A stretch of 64,000 nt of DNA from Channa striata (lineage: Eukaryota > Chordata > Actinopteri > Anabantiformes > Channidae), in assembly GCA_033026295.1 (NCBI GenBank), contig CM065185.1, forward strand, positions 18,594,001 to 18,658,000, read 5' to 3'. Each line of letters starts with the position of its first letter. The first letter of the stretch is position 1. Below are positions 49,200 to 63,161 of this stretch, piece by piece. The notes under the pieces are model-generated. The model did no database searches, was not told where the DNA came from, and was given only the letters and a program-made list of their open reading frames with translations. The position numbers were made by a program, and so were the translations under genes.

Positions 49200-52100
49200 T
49201 GTAAAATGTAATAATAATAATAAAATATCCCTCAGACCCACCTGCATCATCTACCTTCACCTGAGCTCCGAACCGTCCGACAGCGTGTAACTCGTATGTG
49301 TCCTGTCTGTGGTGGGTGGAGTCTCATCGCCCACCTGTACTTCACCCAGTCTTCTCTCCTGAGGGAAGCAGCTTGTTATGCTCTGCTTTGTCCCTCAGCC
49401 CATTTATAACCCTCGTCTTTACAGAGAGAACCTTGGTCTCTGAAAGGGCCGTGTCATCGGCAGAGAGACGTATTCTCTCAGTGACAATGGACAGGGAGTG
49501 GTGCGCGTCCTGCAGTAGAAATAGAGAACGAGTAAAAGGATTTGTGTTTTTGTCCGTCCGGGAGGGTTTTTACTCGTGGTTTTTCCGTCTCATGAAGTTA
49601 AAACAGTGGGATGTTGACTCTGAGTATTGACACTGTCCCTGTGCTCTGGGCTGTAATAGTGGGGCCTTTGGCGTCTCGCACAGCTGTCCCCACTGGTGTG
49701 TTTTCTGTTGACGTGGGCTGATTCCTTCGTGTGTAACTCGTATGTGCACGGAAACTAAAGCCCACGATGCTTTTCTTTCTGTTTTGCCTTTTATGTTGTA
49801 GCATCTAAACCAATTTTCAGCAGGAAACGGTCAAATTATAGGAAAACCTTTGCAAATCGTTGTCCTGCTGTGCTTTTCACCAACTTCTGTCTCCATGATG
49901 AAGTTGCTTTTCCATCTTCTTTAATCTTCTGATGGTGCCATAACGTCCCTCTTTGCTTCTTATTAACAATCTGGCCTCTGACACTTTCATTTCATTCTGA
50001 TGTCATGTTTCCCACTGTCACTATGCTTCTTAGTCAGCAAAGTTGTGCTGGAGACGTGAGGCCGAGCCATTCAGTTCTTCTAACAAACGCCAACAATGGC
50101 TGCGAGTCTCACACGCGAGTAGATCAGATCCACCGGGTCATGTGAAAGTGCTTCAGTGACTGAAAGTCAAGCAGGTCTGACCACAAAGGACTGAAGATGG
50201 TCACATGTTTTTCTACATCCTCAAACTCTCTGATCATTAGTTTTTGATTAAAATCATCACACTAATGTCACATACTGTGACGTACATATTTAGGACGTCT
50301 TGGTGAACTGCAGCTCTCACTTTGGGACTTAGCTTTGCCTTTGTGCCTTATACTATATGACTTTTTTAAAGCATTCTGTCTTTCTTAGGGTTCCGACACA
50401 CTACAGAGAACTTTCCTGAATAACATGTGAGTGAGCCATTTCCAGGATTTAACAGTTACTCACAACCATGTTTTTTTCTTTTTTTTTTTTGTCGATTTCA
50501 CCATTTTTTTTTCCTGACTCCAGTAGCTCCTCTGAGCCCCTTTTCCACAACATCACACGACACCATTCATGATATTTTACCTGCGACATGTGGACAGATA
50601 TTGTTCTGGATCGATCTCCCCTCTGCCGTTTCGAGTGCTGTCACAGCAAACACTTCCTGAAGTAGGTCCAAAGGTTCGTTCATCTTTTCTGCAAAATGAT
50701 GCGAAAAGGATTTTGGCATTCGTATCTTTCCTTTTTCTTGATTCTCATTGTTTCTGATGTGAGAAACCTTTAGTGCCAGCAGTCTTTCACTTTAGATTAT
50801 TAGATTTGGAACTTTGGCAGATCCCAGATCCCGGGTTGCAGTCTTTATGTTGAATGGAAATATTTACAATACTACTACTATTTATGTTGCATTAAAAGTG
50901 TAAACAGGACCGTTTGGTTGTAACCATGCAGAGTTTTGCACAGCATCTGCTACGTGTGAACACCCTTCATAAAACGGTGTTCTGCAGCTCTTTCCTGCCC
51001 CAGACTTGCCACTATTCCGATGTCAGATACAGATTTATGGTTTTATCTCTACATCACATAAAGCGCTGTTGCACATGCTGAACGTCTCATCTTGCGATGA
51101 AACTCTGCTTTTGTTAATGTCATCACAAAACGTGCCAGCAGCACATCGCTCCTCTCAGCACTCTGCACAATTTTCTCCTCTCAATCAGCTCTTTTTTCCT
51201 CTGGATCTTCTGTCTGTGATGGATGCCTGACAGAGAATCCAGACGGAGGCCGTGCAGCGCCGACTGCTCAGCCAGCTGCTATCGATCCTTTTTCACTTTA
51301 GCCATAATGAAGTATTGGTCAGCCTCAGTGAGTGTCAGCAGTGCTTAGTGAGGCAGCAGGTGAGGAGAGCCCCGAGTCACTAGACTTAATTACAACCAGT
51401 CCTTGTGTATTCAGCTTCCCTTTGAGCGGCACTGATGGCAAAAGGAAGCCAGTGGCTAAAGGACGCGATCGGTCTTCAGGTATCACTGAAGTCAACGTGC
51501 AGATGATGTTTCTGTAAGGTGATGTTAAAGAATCATATATGAAGCTAAAATAATCTTACTGACACCTCCTGGTTTTTCTCTGTGGATACATGGGGACGGA
51601 GACGGTGACGACGCCTCACACTTTAGAAGTGTCTATTTTTACTTGTATTGTGGATTTTTTGGGCGTTTGCATCTGTCTTGGATAGTTCCAGGACATTGTG
51701 TATCATTTGCATTTGTGTCATTCTGCATCTTTCTTGGTCATGTATGACTTTTACGTGAGCTTTAAACCCCCTCGTGAGACTTTCAATCCCACTTTGGCTG
51801 CACGGGAGCTAAATGAGACTTTTTAAAGGAGGGTTTGGTTAAATTCCCTTTGGCATAAAATGATCAGTTTTCTGCTGTTAAAACAGTTTAAAACCTTGGG
51901 GGAAGAGGTAAAAGAATTGATTTAAAGACTTTTGCGAGAAGAACTCTGCGGTTGTAGCAGAAAGATGTGGATCCTCGCAGCTACCAGGGTTCCCCTGAGC
52001 AAGTACATAAGCACCTTTCTACCTGCTCTGCCGCCGAAGCTCGTTACGGAGAAACACATCTGCTAAACGGCCCGAATGAAATGTTGACACTTGCAAAATT

Positions 52101-54450
52101 ACCTAATTACTGTTAAGTTGCTGTGGCTGAATTTAAACCATCGAGTGTGATTCTCCAGCTCCAGCACATTGAGCTGATCTGCATGCAGGTTGGGTACGTG
52201 TTGCGACACTTTTCAGAAATATCCCCCAAGGACCTCGATTCACAAGCGCACGTGTTCACTGAGAACATATGTTCACGGAAAAAACCCACTGCATTATTTA
52301 TTGTGTGCTCCCGACAACATATGTTCCCTAACAGTCGCCTGATGCACAGAATAGAGCGTCTTAACTTGAAGTGACTGGCATTTAAATGTTGATGGGAAGT
52401 CAAAGTGTCGCCGCCTGATGTTTGGAAATTCCTGATGTATTTGGATAATGTACAGTGGAATAAAACTCCACACTGCCAGCACTTTTTAAAGGCTTCGAGC
52501 TGGTGTCACCCAGGCGAATTATGCTTTGGAGTTGTCCCTCCATCTGTCTGCATGTCTGTACGTTACAATCTCATAAACACATGCAAGGAATTTCACATCC
52601 GCCACAAAATTCCACATGGACTCACGGATGAACTGATCAGATTGGAGCATACTTTTATTTGTAAAAATGGGGCAGATTTAATAAGCTTGTCGAGTGTTCA
52701 CTTCCCACTCACTAGCACTTTTGGCTGTTGTTGCGTTGACATCAATAGTAAATGTATTTAGACGTAGTCGCAGTATCGGTGTGAGCTCTTCACCTTCGGG
52801 CGTTTGCATTTGCCCAGTTTCACAGCAGTCGCAGGAAATGGACGTCATCAACACGCCCACTCACTCAGAGTGAATCCTCTGGAGTATTTCCTCCTCGATT
52901 CACACGTGAGCTCAGCTCGAGATAATCCAGACTTTGCACTTGGCTGGAGAAGATCCAGCAAATGTCAGGGACTAAAGACACGCGTGTTTGCATTCACACA
53001 CATTCACACATCAGCTAAAGTCTGAAAATTACAGTGCAAGTCTGAAAGGGGCCTCAGTGACCCCGAGGACTCCACGAGGCCTCTTAAGGACAACACACAA
53101 ACATCTGCCAAAGTCTAAAGCTAAATTTAGGATTTCAAAGACTAAATATGAACATTTATAGTCTGGAATACTGAAGGAAACGTTCTTTGTTATAATCTTT
53201 CTGTGAGATTCCACGTGCTAAACGCCAGATGAACAAATATTTTTAATGATCTGTTGTTTTATTGAAAAGGTTTTCGACACGCGTGTGCAGTAATGATCGA
53301 ACCTGTTGCTCTCTAGTGACAAAGCCAGCGGGAGTGCATTCCACCTTAAATCCAGGGAAACTGCTAGACAGAGGTCTCGCTGTGCGCACCCTGCCCATAA
53401 ATGGCCACAGCACACAGTGAAGAGAGGGGATGGAGGGGTGGGGGGTAGATAAGAACCACAGGGAAAGAGGAGGATAGAGAACGAGCTAAAGAAACGTGTG
53501 AAATGTGGAGGGGAAGAACGAACAGCAGGAGAAGAGACGAAAATAGGAAACAGGAAGGAATGTGACAGAAAGTGAATGAAGGGCGAAGGGAGCTGTCGGC
53601 CAACTCAAACACAGGATAGACTGAGGAGCATGGACTCAAATGCCCTCAGTGTTTGGGAGAAACTGCCAGCTTGCAAACTGTGTCCTCGAGTCCTGTTCCC
53701 GTCCCGCACAGTCGGAGGGTCACAGAAGACAAAATTTACTGAATCATTATACGAGTGTAGCCCTGCCCGACTCACGATTAGCAGTCGAAAATGAAGGTCC
53801 AATTCCGAGGCTGATTCTTCCTACCAGTGAAAACGTTGCACCAATATCGCAGCTCTACAACTAATTCAGAGATCTCGGTGTGTGTTGTTCATACCAACAG
53901 CCTGTGTCGAGCTGATGCTGTCTCACATCTCCACCACACATGACTCATTCGTTGCATATTATACGGTCCCGTTACATCCCGTACACCTAAAACATAAACC
54001 CGAGAATCACCTTGTCAAAACCTGTTTACACACTCGGATCCGTGTCACACGGGATTTAAACAGGCCCGTCTTTTAGTTATGATCAGATGCAGGTTTCTTC
54101 CAGGTTATTGTTTAACCACATCTCACGTCTCAACTCGCCGTCAGTGAAGTTACTAGGCGATGGCCCAAACAGAAGAAACACTTGCTATTCACTCTCCAAA
54201 CACGAGCTCAGGTCGTCTGAGGTTCAGTGTTTTATTTGAACCTTTAAACCGTTTTATTTAACTGGTGAAATAATCCGCGGGAAGTGTACACTAGTGTACG
54301 TGTGTCGTAGTTGCGTAGATCTGTGTGTGTATAGATTATGTGCGACAGGGTCCTTCTGTCTCTCTGTGTGTGCTCATGAATGATTTCACAAGCTGCATCT
54401 TTGTGTGTTTTTGTGCACGTGGACATATTTTCTGCCTGGGGACATTTCTC
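49200..54450. other. Intron 1, mostly unremarkable
   Basis: A T-rich run lies at 50469-50512. A fragment resembling the TTTGTGTCATTCTGCATC minisatellite lies at 51640-51760. Two copies of ACATATGTTC lie at 52265-52274 and 52319-52328. A purine-rich stretch spans 53415-53590. No convincing exon was seen. Confidence 0.5.
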
Positions 54451-54452
54451 GC

Positions 54453-54477
54453 TGTGTGTGTGTGTGTGTGTGTGTGT
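54453..54477 (+). repeat. (TG)n microsatellite
   Basis: An uninterrupted TG array of about 12 units. Confidence 0.9.
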
Positions 54478-55137
54478 CCAACCAGACGGGCCCCGTCACC
54501 CTGAGCCGAGTGCGAGGTGAAGTGACAGATTTGGACCAGCACGGAAAGCCGCCACTGCAACTGTGCCACGGTTAAATAATGCAGCAGATCTAATTCATAC
54601 ACCTGAATTATGGAGGCGGACCCACTGTGTGTTTCTAGGGAGGGTTTTTCCTGTGACACACTTTGTGCCTGAAGACTTCGGGGCCAGACGCCCGGCCCGA
54701 GGCAACAGCCCCACACACAGTCTGGAGGTCAGTCAGGGAGAGACAACAAGAGCTGAAGGTAAACCAATAGAATCACTGTAGTTTACAGAGCGAGGATGAA
54801 CGTGTCACCTTATTGCATTTTAAACTTAAATCATATTTGCAGAGACTTTGCCAATAAATTTAATGGGCTTACAAATGTTAAACTCGTTAATTAAATGTGT
54901 GTTACAAGGTGGCAGCCAAACGGGGTTTGATGTGTGTGTTGATAAAAAAAAAAAGCTTCATTGTGTCATGTTGTTGGTGCCTGATTATGCTCTGATTTTA
55001 ATTCAGAATCAGCATATTGAGATGATGTTTCTTATTAGGTTTATGTAGATTTTCTTCGGAATATTTCACACTAATGGAGGAGAGAGTGTTAATAACATGC
55101 TGAGAGTAAAGTAAACTATGGTGAGTGGACACCTGAC

Positions 55138-55275
55138 GTGTGTGTGTGTGTGTGTGTGTGTTTACCTGTTGTTGTACAGCGGCTGATGCAGTACAGTGTG
55201 TAATTACAGTGGATGGCATGTTTCCTCACAGCGATAACGGATGGTGTGTACTGTAGGCTGCAGGAAACAGGAAGG

Positions 55276-55313
<38 letters not shown>

Positions 55314-55423
55314 GCAGCCGAGCTTTCTGCTCTTTTCCTTCTTCACACGTTCACATACTGACACTCACAGATAAGAACTCTTAAAGGTCTTATGGGAGTG
55401 TGTGTGTGTGTGTGTGTGTGTGT
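55138..55423. repeat. Alternating (TG)n, (CA)n, (TG)n arrays
   Basis: TG at 55138-55161, CA at 55278-55311 and TG at 55398-55423, spaced by about 90-115 bases. Adjacent arrays are complementary to each other on one strand. Confidence 0.9.
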
Positions 55424-55429
55424 CGGCAG

Positions 55430-56180
55430 TCACACGCTGACTTACTTCAGCTGACACCCGATTTGAGAAGTGCAGACTTCCACTTCTGGCTTTCCAGGTC
55501 GTTTTCGTCATGTTGGTTTACTTGCATATTTTTTGTTTAGTCACTGCTATTAAAAATCTCTTGAGAAAGGAACGTGCAGTCAGTTGATGAATTAAAACAT
55601 GACTGGATTGTTTAACAGGCACAAGGACCGAGCCAAGAGGAGCTAAAGTCGGAGGGGCTTCACTGTCTGTGCCCGTCCATCCGTATTCCATGACTCAGTC
55701 ATTCATTTGACAAATTAGTGAGACAACGGGATTTATCACTATCTCAAACATGCGGCGGATTCTCCGAGTGTTTTGATGTTGTTTCGGGGTGTTTCCTGGC
55801 TGTGGTGTGTGGCCTGAGCGGGTGTGGACAGATTCTGTCAGATATTGAGGTCAGACAGAGAAGCAGAGCGAAAGAAAGACTCTGGGGATCAAATGAAGGA
55901 TGAAAGAGACGGCGGAATGAAGGTAGACACATAGGAGACACAGTGGGTCAGGCTGTCAGACAGAGTGCTGATAGACCCCCCCCCCCGAGTGTGGAGACGA
56001 GCCCTTTCCCCAGCAGGAGAAGAAAGTGTGTGTTGACGAGATTGATTCCAGTGGATGTTAGTGCTGCTTTGGACCAAAGATGGACGGAGATGAAAAAGCG
56101 CGATAGGACGTCTGGGTCGGACGCTGATGAAGACGTTGGAGGAGGAGGAAAGTGAAAGTGAAGTCACCCGCTCAGTCTGT
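55430..56180. other. Intron 1, with a C11 run and purine-rich sequence
   Basis: A purine-rich stretch lies at 55850-55935 and a C11 run at 55976-55986. No gene was recognised. Confidence 0.5.
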
Positions 56181-56189
56181 GCCTGCCTT

Positions 56190-56640
56190 AGTGCACATCG
56201 TTCACACAAACCACCATTTTGTGCCATGAAATGTATTTCTTATCTGAAAGCAGCAAAGTTATTGTCATTTTTTGGTTTTTGAAAGAATTTGGAATTTCCT
56301 TGGTAAAAGGCAACACTGGGATCACAGTCGGGAACAGCGGCCATGTTGATTTCTTTGTGCCACTATAATTATCTGCGAGCCCCCTCTGATTTATCTTTGC
56401 ATAGGGAAGCAGTTGTGAGAACACAAGCAATTATTTGTCATTATGCTGAGTGTCTCACGTACCAATTAGATCGGACACAGCTTCAGACCCAGTTGCTGGT
56501 TTTTTTTTTGCGATGTGAATCTGCTGCAGCGTGAACAAACAGCTGTGAGCAGCTGATGACAACTGGATATTTTACTGCTTTGTGCTTCGGTTGGAAATGT
56601 GCATCAGCCTGTTTTCTTTCCTTGCATCAACATTTGGATA
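56190..56640. other. Candidate conserved noncoding element
   Basis: Homeodomain-like words are dense in a repeat-free block: CCACTATAATTATCTGCG, ACAAGCAATTATTTGTC, ATTATGCTGAGTG, GTACCAATTAGATC, plus CTTTGCATAGG (POU-like). After the 47 kb cluster this is the strongest candidate by texture. Confidence 0.35.
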
Positions 56641-56649
56641 ATTGCAGGT

Positions 56650-59600
56650 AATTGTAGATTGTTTTGTCAGAATTTAGTTTGGAGGAGGAGGACAGCCGGT
56701 TAGAATCTATTCAGCACATTGAATTTCTGACTTAAACAATTTACATTTTTGAAAATGAACATTTGGAACATTAAAATGTAAACAGGAAGCTTTTATAGAG
56801 ACCTCGATGCATCCAGGTGTCACCATCAGACCTTCCCCTGAAGTACTGTACGTATGTAGGTTTCTGCAACTTAAACTGTCAAAGGTTTTTCTTTTAATCC
56901 ACTAAGATCACTGCATTTGTTCTTTTTTAGAATCTGAACAATAAATCTGAATGATTGACCCCCGATGCTCACAAGTGAGCCAGCAGTTCATAAAGTAATA
57001 CAAACTGCGATAAACACATTTACATAAGAAAACGAGTTCTTCTCCCGCTGCATCCAAGAAGCAAAACACAAGCACCAGATTCACATATAAAGGAGAAAGG
57101 AAGCGACCCACACACTGCAGAGAGGGAGAGAAGGGAGACACGAGCACACGGGACGGATATCTGGATCCAACCCATCAGGAATGAGACAACCAAGGGAGAG
57201 ACGGGTTGAGGTCCTAAGAGAAGTCTGATGACTGAGAACGATCCATTGGTGACAATTTGAGGGATGAAGTTATCAAACAATATTGTAGTTGGACATAAAT
57301 CTTCTCTGGTGGACGGATATTGTAGAAAAACGTCCCAGGTGGCTTTTTTCAGCTCTGGGGACAGGCTGGAGTCTTGAGACGATGGAATGGAACAAATTCC
57401 CATTTTGGTAATTGGAAGCACGTTGAAGTTCGAGCGTGGGTTCGTTCCTGCTGTGTCCGGGGGGGAAACGGGCACAGCTGCTGCTCCCCGTGGTGGACGT
57501 CAGCAGGGGATTTGTGCCAGTGGTTTACAGTGGTAAGCAGAGCGCCGCATAAGTAACATGCCCGAGCTTCCTCAGTCAGTCTCTCATCGCATTCCCTCCA
57601 CAGGACCACCTGCTGAGTCCCCAGTCTACAGTTTCACCCGTCCATCTTCATGCTGGAGCTGCTGATGTGATCTGTGCAGAGAGACCGTCTTGCATTTCCT
57701 AGTCTGATGGGAGCAGTGTGGACAAGCCCTGACCTCCAAAACTCCTCCAAGACCTTTAGGATGGAAGAAAATCCCTGCAGCTGGTTCCACATCTGTGTGG
57801 AAAGAGGTTTTAGTGCGACACGTGAAACGCTCAGTGTCCACATACTTTTGAGGCGTGTGTTCCAGCCTCCTCACACTCTGTTATCTCCCTTGGCTTCAGT
57901 GCTGCGCTGGCTGCTAATCTTGTTTGGTGTGACGAAGCGCGAGCAGCTGGGAGAGGAGCTCCGGCTCCTGCTGATTAGGTTTCCTCCTCCAGCGATAGCG
58001 TCTTCACCTCTGGCCTGCTTCTCGACAGCGAGACGGCGACAGACGTATCGGGTTGGGAATGAGCAGCAGTCGCCAGCTCACTCTGCGAGCATCATCAGCA
58101 TCACGTTCACACAGCTCTGATTTATTGGTCCAGGACCACAGCAATTAATACAACTGATCCCCAGTGAATTTCTGACGTGTGTCAGAAACTTTTCAGGAAA
58201 GCTGTTGTGAATCAGTCATATCTGGCAGCTGAAACTCACGTAAAACAAGTCTGTAACTTGCTGATCCACGTGAAGGTGAGTGGGCTAGAACAGCTTCAGA
58301 GATGAGTTTTAACATTTAACTAAATCTTGGAACATTCTAACGTGTTTATATAAAATCATAGGACCCTTCTGAGAAAGAAGCCAGTCTGTTACGGTACTTA
58401 CAGCTGATGGATGGGGTCAGACGGTCCGTCGCCTAATGACGCGCGCAGACAAAGATCAAGACCTTGATTTCTGTCACGCTACATGATAACACACAGTGAA
58501 TCAAAACCAACAATCTGAATGCAGCACATCAGCCGTCAACGCCAGCAAGGCCCATTCGTGCTTCAACCGTCAGGTGTTTTTCTCCCCGGGGATTCTAACT
58601 TCCTTCCCTGGTGACCGCGGGCGGCGCTGGATGGGACGGATTCGGCTGATAACGGCGGCTAACAGTCATCAGGATGCAGCGGGTGTCCTGGGTCTGTCTG
58701 CTGGTTTTTGTTGCAGTCAAGCCGTTTGGAATTTAGGAAGCAGGGAATTTCTTTCTACAGCATTTAAACTTTATTTATTGACCTTTTTTATTTTCAGGAG
58801 CCACATGGTCGGAAAGTCTGATGTGTCCGCAGGGAAGAATAAAGTTTGGTGTTTAATGAGGACTTAGCGTTTTCTACACTTTATTAGCTACGAACTTTCT
58901 TTCATTTTTGTTGATTATAAAAGTCAAACAAAGGCAGGAAAAGCATGGCACTGATTATTTTACTGCATCTCCATTATGTTCTTAACAGCAGTGTCTCAGT
59001 TCAGATACTTTCATTGTTCCGTCCAGGACTAAATCACTGTTTAGACTCTTGGTGTTGAACGTGAGTCCTCTTACTTTGACGGGGCAGCGGAGGCGTCGTC
59101 GGGGAATTAAAACCTGAGAGGACGTGTTCATTTTATTCCCGCTGGGTTCCAGACTATTTAGAATCACGTCCTCCTCAGTTTTCATCGAAACACTTTACCT
59201 TTGCGTCTCTGCTGATGTGCGAAGCGTCGCCCTAATTTGTCAAAGTGCCGCTGATGTAACAGGAGGCTCAGATTGTAGAGAAGGAAACACGGTGTAAACA
59301 CGGGTGTCATTGTGGTGCATTTGATGTTTCAGATTACACCGCCGCCGCCATTCAGCGTTAACGTAGCTGTGAACTGCGAAATATGTAAATGAAAAAAGTT
59401 AAGTTAAAAACTTCCTGTTGCTAATTATTTCCCCAACGTACTCCTGCTCTTGATGTTAATAAAAACTGTTCCAAATGGATAAAAAAGCGAACACATCCTT
59501 CATTGTTTCCTCTTTGTTCCGAGTGTCTGTTCTCATCTTATCAGGGAGTCACTCCCATATCCCGTGCCCTCAGACGTACGTTGCGGTTGCAGCTGTGGAA

Positions 59601-61010
59601 CTGTGCGTCACTTCTTCAGTCAGACGTTTGTCGCTGGTTTTATCGTTGTGGGTAAGTCCATCAGTCCCAGCTGTTGGATGTAATACTGCTGAGGGCCTTT
59701 ACTACAGGTTACTTCACTGTCCCGGGAGTCCAGCTGCAGATGAGGCTGAACAACGGTTCACTTTGCTTTGGTCTCCCTGTTGTCTTGTAGGGGGGGTCAG
59801 ATGTGTTGAGGGGTCACAGGGAGCAGCCACCTCAGTCATACCGATAATGACGCTCTGTGCTGTGCATCGCACGCTGCAAATGGCTGCGTGTACTGGCAGC
59901 AGGAAGACGATGGAGTGTGAGTAAGTTCATGTAGGGGCAGGGAAGTGTGCAGCTAAAGGTCATGACACAGACGCTTAGGAAGTGGCAATAACTGTGAGAT
60001 GTGACTGCAGCTGCAGAACAAGGACCGACAGACATTCAGGCTTCTTTAAAAGCCTCAAATTATTGTTTGTGTGGAGTCGGGGGTGACGAGAACTCTGAGA
60101 AACACAGGTTCATTTTCCTACGATTGGCTGATTGTCACAGTCATGAGGAGAAAAGAGAATCTCACGACTCCTGGAGGTTTTCACAAAGTCATTGAATCTG
60201 AGTTTCAATCACACCAAGAAATAAGAAAGTCAGTGTTATCATGGGAACTGGTGCATGACAAGTTTTTGTGTTAAATGTAGAGCAACATTTTAACATATTA
60301 AATTACAAAGCACGAGCAAAGAAATTCTAAACTTTCAGTTTAAGGCCAAATGCAATTATCAAAAACAGCAGAACAACTAGAGGAAAGATGAAACCAGAGC
60401 AACAGAAATCTGAGAAGCAGGAAGAAGGAGAGAGTTTGTGATAAATCTATCTTGTAATAAAGAACCTTCTAGAACAAGTGGAGCTTGATCCAGATCCGAT
60501 GCTTTTATTTGGACATCGTGTCATTTTATAAGAGGCTGCTCTGTTAGACCCCTGGACGTCTGGGCTACGACCTGGGGTCCAAACCCGTTCGTCTCCCTGG
60601 GGGATTATGGGAATTGAAGGCCTATTGTTAAAGCTGCTCAACTAGCATTTATCTTCCCAGGAGGAGTGAGGTCAGCGTACAGTAAGTGTGTCGGGGTTTG
60701 TGTGTGTTCTCTGCGCTCATCACCTTAATGGAGAATCGTGTGTGTGTGTGTGTGTGTCATATCTCATCAGGATGTCTGTGTCCTGACAGGGTCGGCTTCT
60801 CTGTTCCCCCGGCCTGTGTCCAACATCCTGTTTTCACACATACTGTATGTAACACACACTGACACGTGAACACACACCTGGGTCCTCGTTCCCCTAAAGC
60901 TGAAATCACAAGAATCACATTAAAGGCACGTTTGACCCCGTGCAAGAACCAGCCTCACAAAGAGATTCCTTCCTGAAAGACACGGACATAAGAAATTGCC
61001 AGTTTTCTCG
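56650..61010. repeat. Intron 1, with (GT)n at 60738-60757
   Basis: Local CpG enrichment occurs around 57890-58060 and 58600-58670 without other promoter signs. A purine-rich stretch lies at 60375-60440. No exon or transposon was supported. Confidence 0.5.

Positions 61011-61012
<2 letters not shown>

Positions 61013-61057
<45 letters not shown>
61013..61057 (+). repeat. (GT)n microsatellite
   Basis: An uninterrupted GT array of about 22 units, just 3' of the LINE fragment in the LINE's own orientation. Confidence 0.9.
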
Positions 61058-61058
<1 letters not shown>

Positions 61059-61079
61059 AGCAGTTGAAGTTTATACAGG

Positions 61080-61470
61080 GATTTTTGTGGTGAGTGAGTG
61101 ATGGTTGGAGATGCTTAATATTACAAAGACAGAAGTAGGCGGATGGTTCTTTATTACTGATATGGGCAGAAAAGTTTCCTGTCCAGGATGACGCCGCGTC
61201 TCTTAACCTGAGGGGAGGCTGGGACGGAGGAGCAGCACTGTTGTCTGTGGAGAGTGTGACTTTAGTTCCTACAGGAAGAAATTCAGTTTTAGTGCTATTA
61301 GGTTTGAGAAAGCTGTGTGAAAGCCACCTTTAATTCTCAAAAAGCCGTCGGAAAGGGAAGAGGGTCGAAGCGCGGTGGTGGGTTCGGTGGACCAGGAGAG
61401 CTGGGTGTCATCTGCATAACAGTGCAACTGAATGTTATCTTTCCTAAACATTAAACTGGTTAAATTGGTT
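61080..61470 (-). mobile_element. L2/CR1-like LINE reverse-transcriptase fragment
   Basis: The minus-strand frame 61269-61451 reads FRKDNIQLHCYADDTQLSW, containing the YADD catalytic motif of reverse transcriptase in the context typical of fish L2/Rex1-type LINEs (HCYADDTQLYLS). Downstream in the minus direction, after frame shifts, GVILDRKLF and SAYFC..NIKHLQPSLT follow the usual order (GVILDS.LSF, AFFHLRNI..LRPSLT). The copy is 5'-truncated, frame-broken and surely inactive. Confidence 0.85.
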
Positions 61471-61479
61471 TTTGTTGGC

Positions 61480-62508
61480 AGTTTCCTGACGGAACCTTAT
61501 CTCCAATCTCAGGAACCTGAAAAGTTTGTGCCGTGTAGAGTTTCACATGAGCCGACTTCAAACATGAGCCCATTGTAGCGTTGCCTTTCAGACCGTTTGA
61601 CCAGCTTCAGACCAGTGGCGAGGACGTCTCATTGCAGTGAGTGAGTTAGGTGGGGCCCTTTTCCATGAAAGCGAAGCGTTTTGTCCACTGCTATTCTGTT
61701 CTACATCGCAGAGCAACGTTTGTTCAGGCCTCGAGTGGAAATAAGTTCAGCTCAGACCGAAAAAGCAGCTGACATCACGTCCCAGCTCCAAGCGCAGCCC
61801 TGAAGTGACACGCTGCTGCTTCTCCCCGTGACCTCGTGTACCCACACAGATTTCCGTGTGTCTTATTTTAGCTTATTTCACGGCAGCCTCTCACATTTAT
61901 TAAGGCCGACGTCTGGATAAATGACAAATGTTTATACCAGTGTATAGGCCACGGACGGTGATTCTGTGGTTGCCTGGAAACGAAAAAGGAGACAAGTCTG
62001 ATTAAAGCGTTCAGCCTGATGTCCTTTTTACATTCACTGCCAATAACTTCCTCCTTCTGCATTTGTTGAAGGTGTTCGGCGGAGGGAGTTGTACCTGTCG
62101 TAGCACAGTGGTGATGCTGCTGCTGACATGAGTCCCAGCATCCAGAAACTGTCCACTACATGTTTTAGCCTGGGAGCAGATACAAACCCTCTGAGCAGGC
62201 GGTAATTAAAGTTAGGGCGTATGAACGAGTTTCAAGTTTGGATTCAAAAATCAGCAGGAAGGTGATTCCAAAGGAACGAGGCACAACAGGAAGAGGAGCA
62301 AAGTGCACGAGATGGACAAGAATGCAGGGGGACTTGTTTAATACGGTTTAATCTAATAACTAATAACTAGGTCTAATAACTTTCTAGATCACAAACTTTA
62401 CGTATATTTGTTATTTACGCCTTTACTGACGGACTCAAAGGAGCAGTTATGGATTTTTTTCAAAAGGTTTTCCTCACCTGTGTGACGTCGGCTTCTCGTG
62501 CTGCACTT

Positions 62509-62539
<31 letters not shown>

Positions 62540-63108
62540 TAATGGAAAGCTTGTGCCTCCCAGACGGAGACAGTTTGCGGCTGTGTCTCAGTGTGTAGTA
62601 GAAGAGGCTGGAACATTTGCTGTGGTGAACGCAGCACAAATCACTTCTCTCTCTCTCTTCTTTTCTTCTCGCCTCGATCGAACGGTCTGATTTTTTTTTT
62701 TTGGCCTGAGCGTGAAATGGACCAGCTGCTGTGAGGTGAGTAGTTAAGGTGGGGAGTCACGGTGTGTGAGTGCACGTGTGTGTGTGTGTTACAATCTGTT
62801 GCTGCATCAGTCGCCGCCTCCCTCTCAGCTGAATTGAATTCATTAGTGATCATGGGGATAAATGTTGCATGAGCCGAGCCGCTAAAAGATCCTGAGTGTA
62901 GCAGCAGCTTTTCATGATAGAAAAACACAAAGAGATGATTGTAAATGTGCGACGCCGGTTGCAGAGCCTCTTTTTATTCTCCTCTACAGCTTCTCCGTCC
63001 CTCGGTGCAGCAGTGGCTTATGGGAGCAGCCCTGAGCGACCCGGTGGGATAAATCCATTTTAGAAACCCGAAATCTTGACAGATAGAAAGAGTGAGAGAG
63101 GGAGGGTA

Positions 63109-63110
<2 letters not shown>
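61480..63110. repeat. Intron 1, with (TG)n at 62513-62540
   Basis: TG array as named; shorter TG tracts at 62778-62789. A T-rich run lies at 62692-62702. No gene was recognised. Confidence 0.5.

Positions 63111-63111
<1 letters not shown>

Positions 63112-63161
<50 letters not shown>

Noticed and set aside
52263..52328. GAACATATGTTC palindrome as a steroid-receptor element
   Set aside because: The half-sites are separated by two bases, not the three required for a glucocorticoid-type element.
53605..53802. Minus-strand frame with GNRTRGHSLQAG, resembling translated SINE text
   Set aside because: The nucleotide sequence does not keep a recognisable box B or SINE body, so it was not called.
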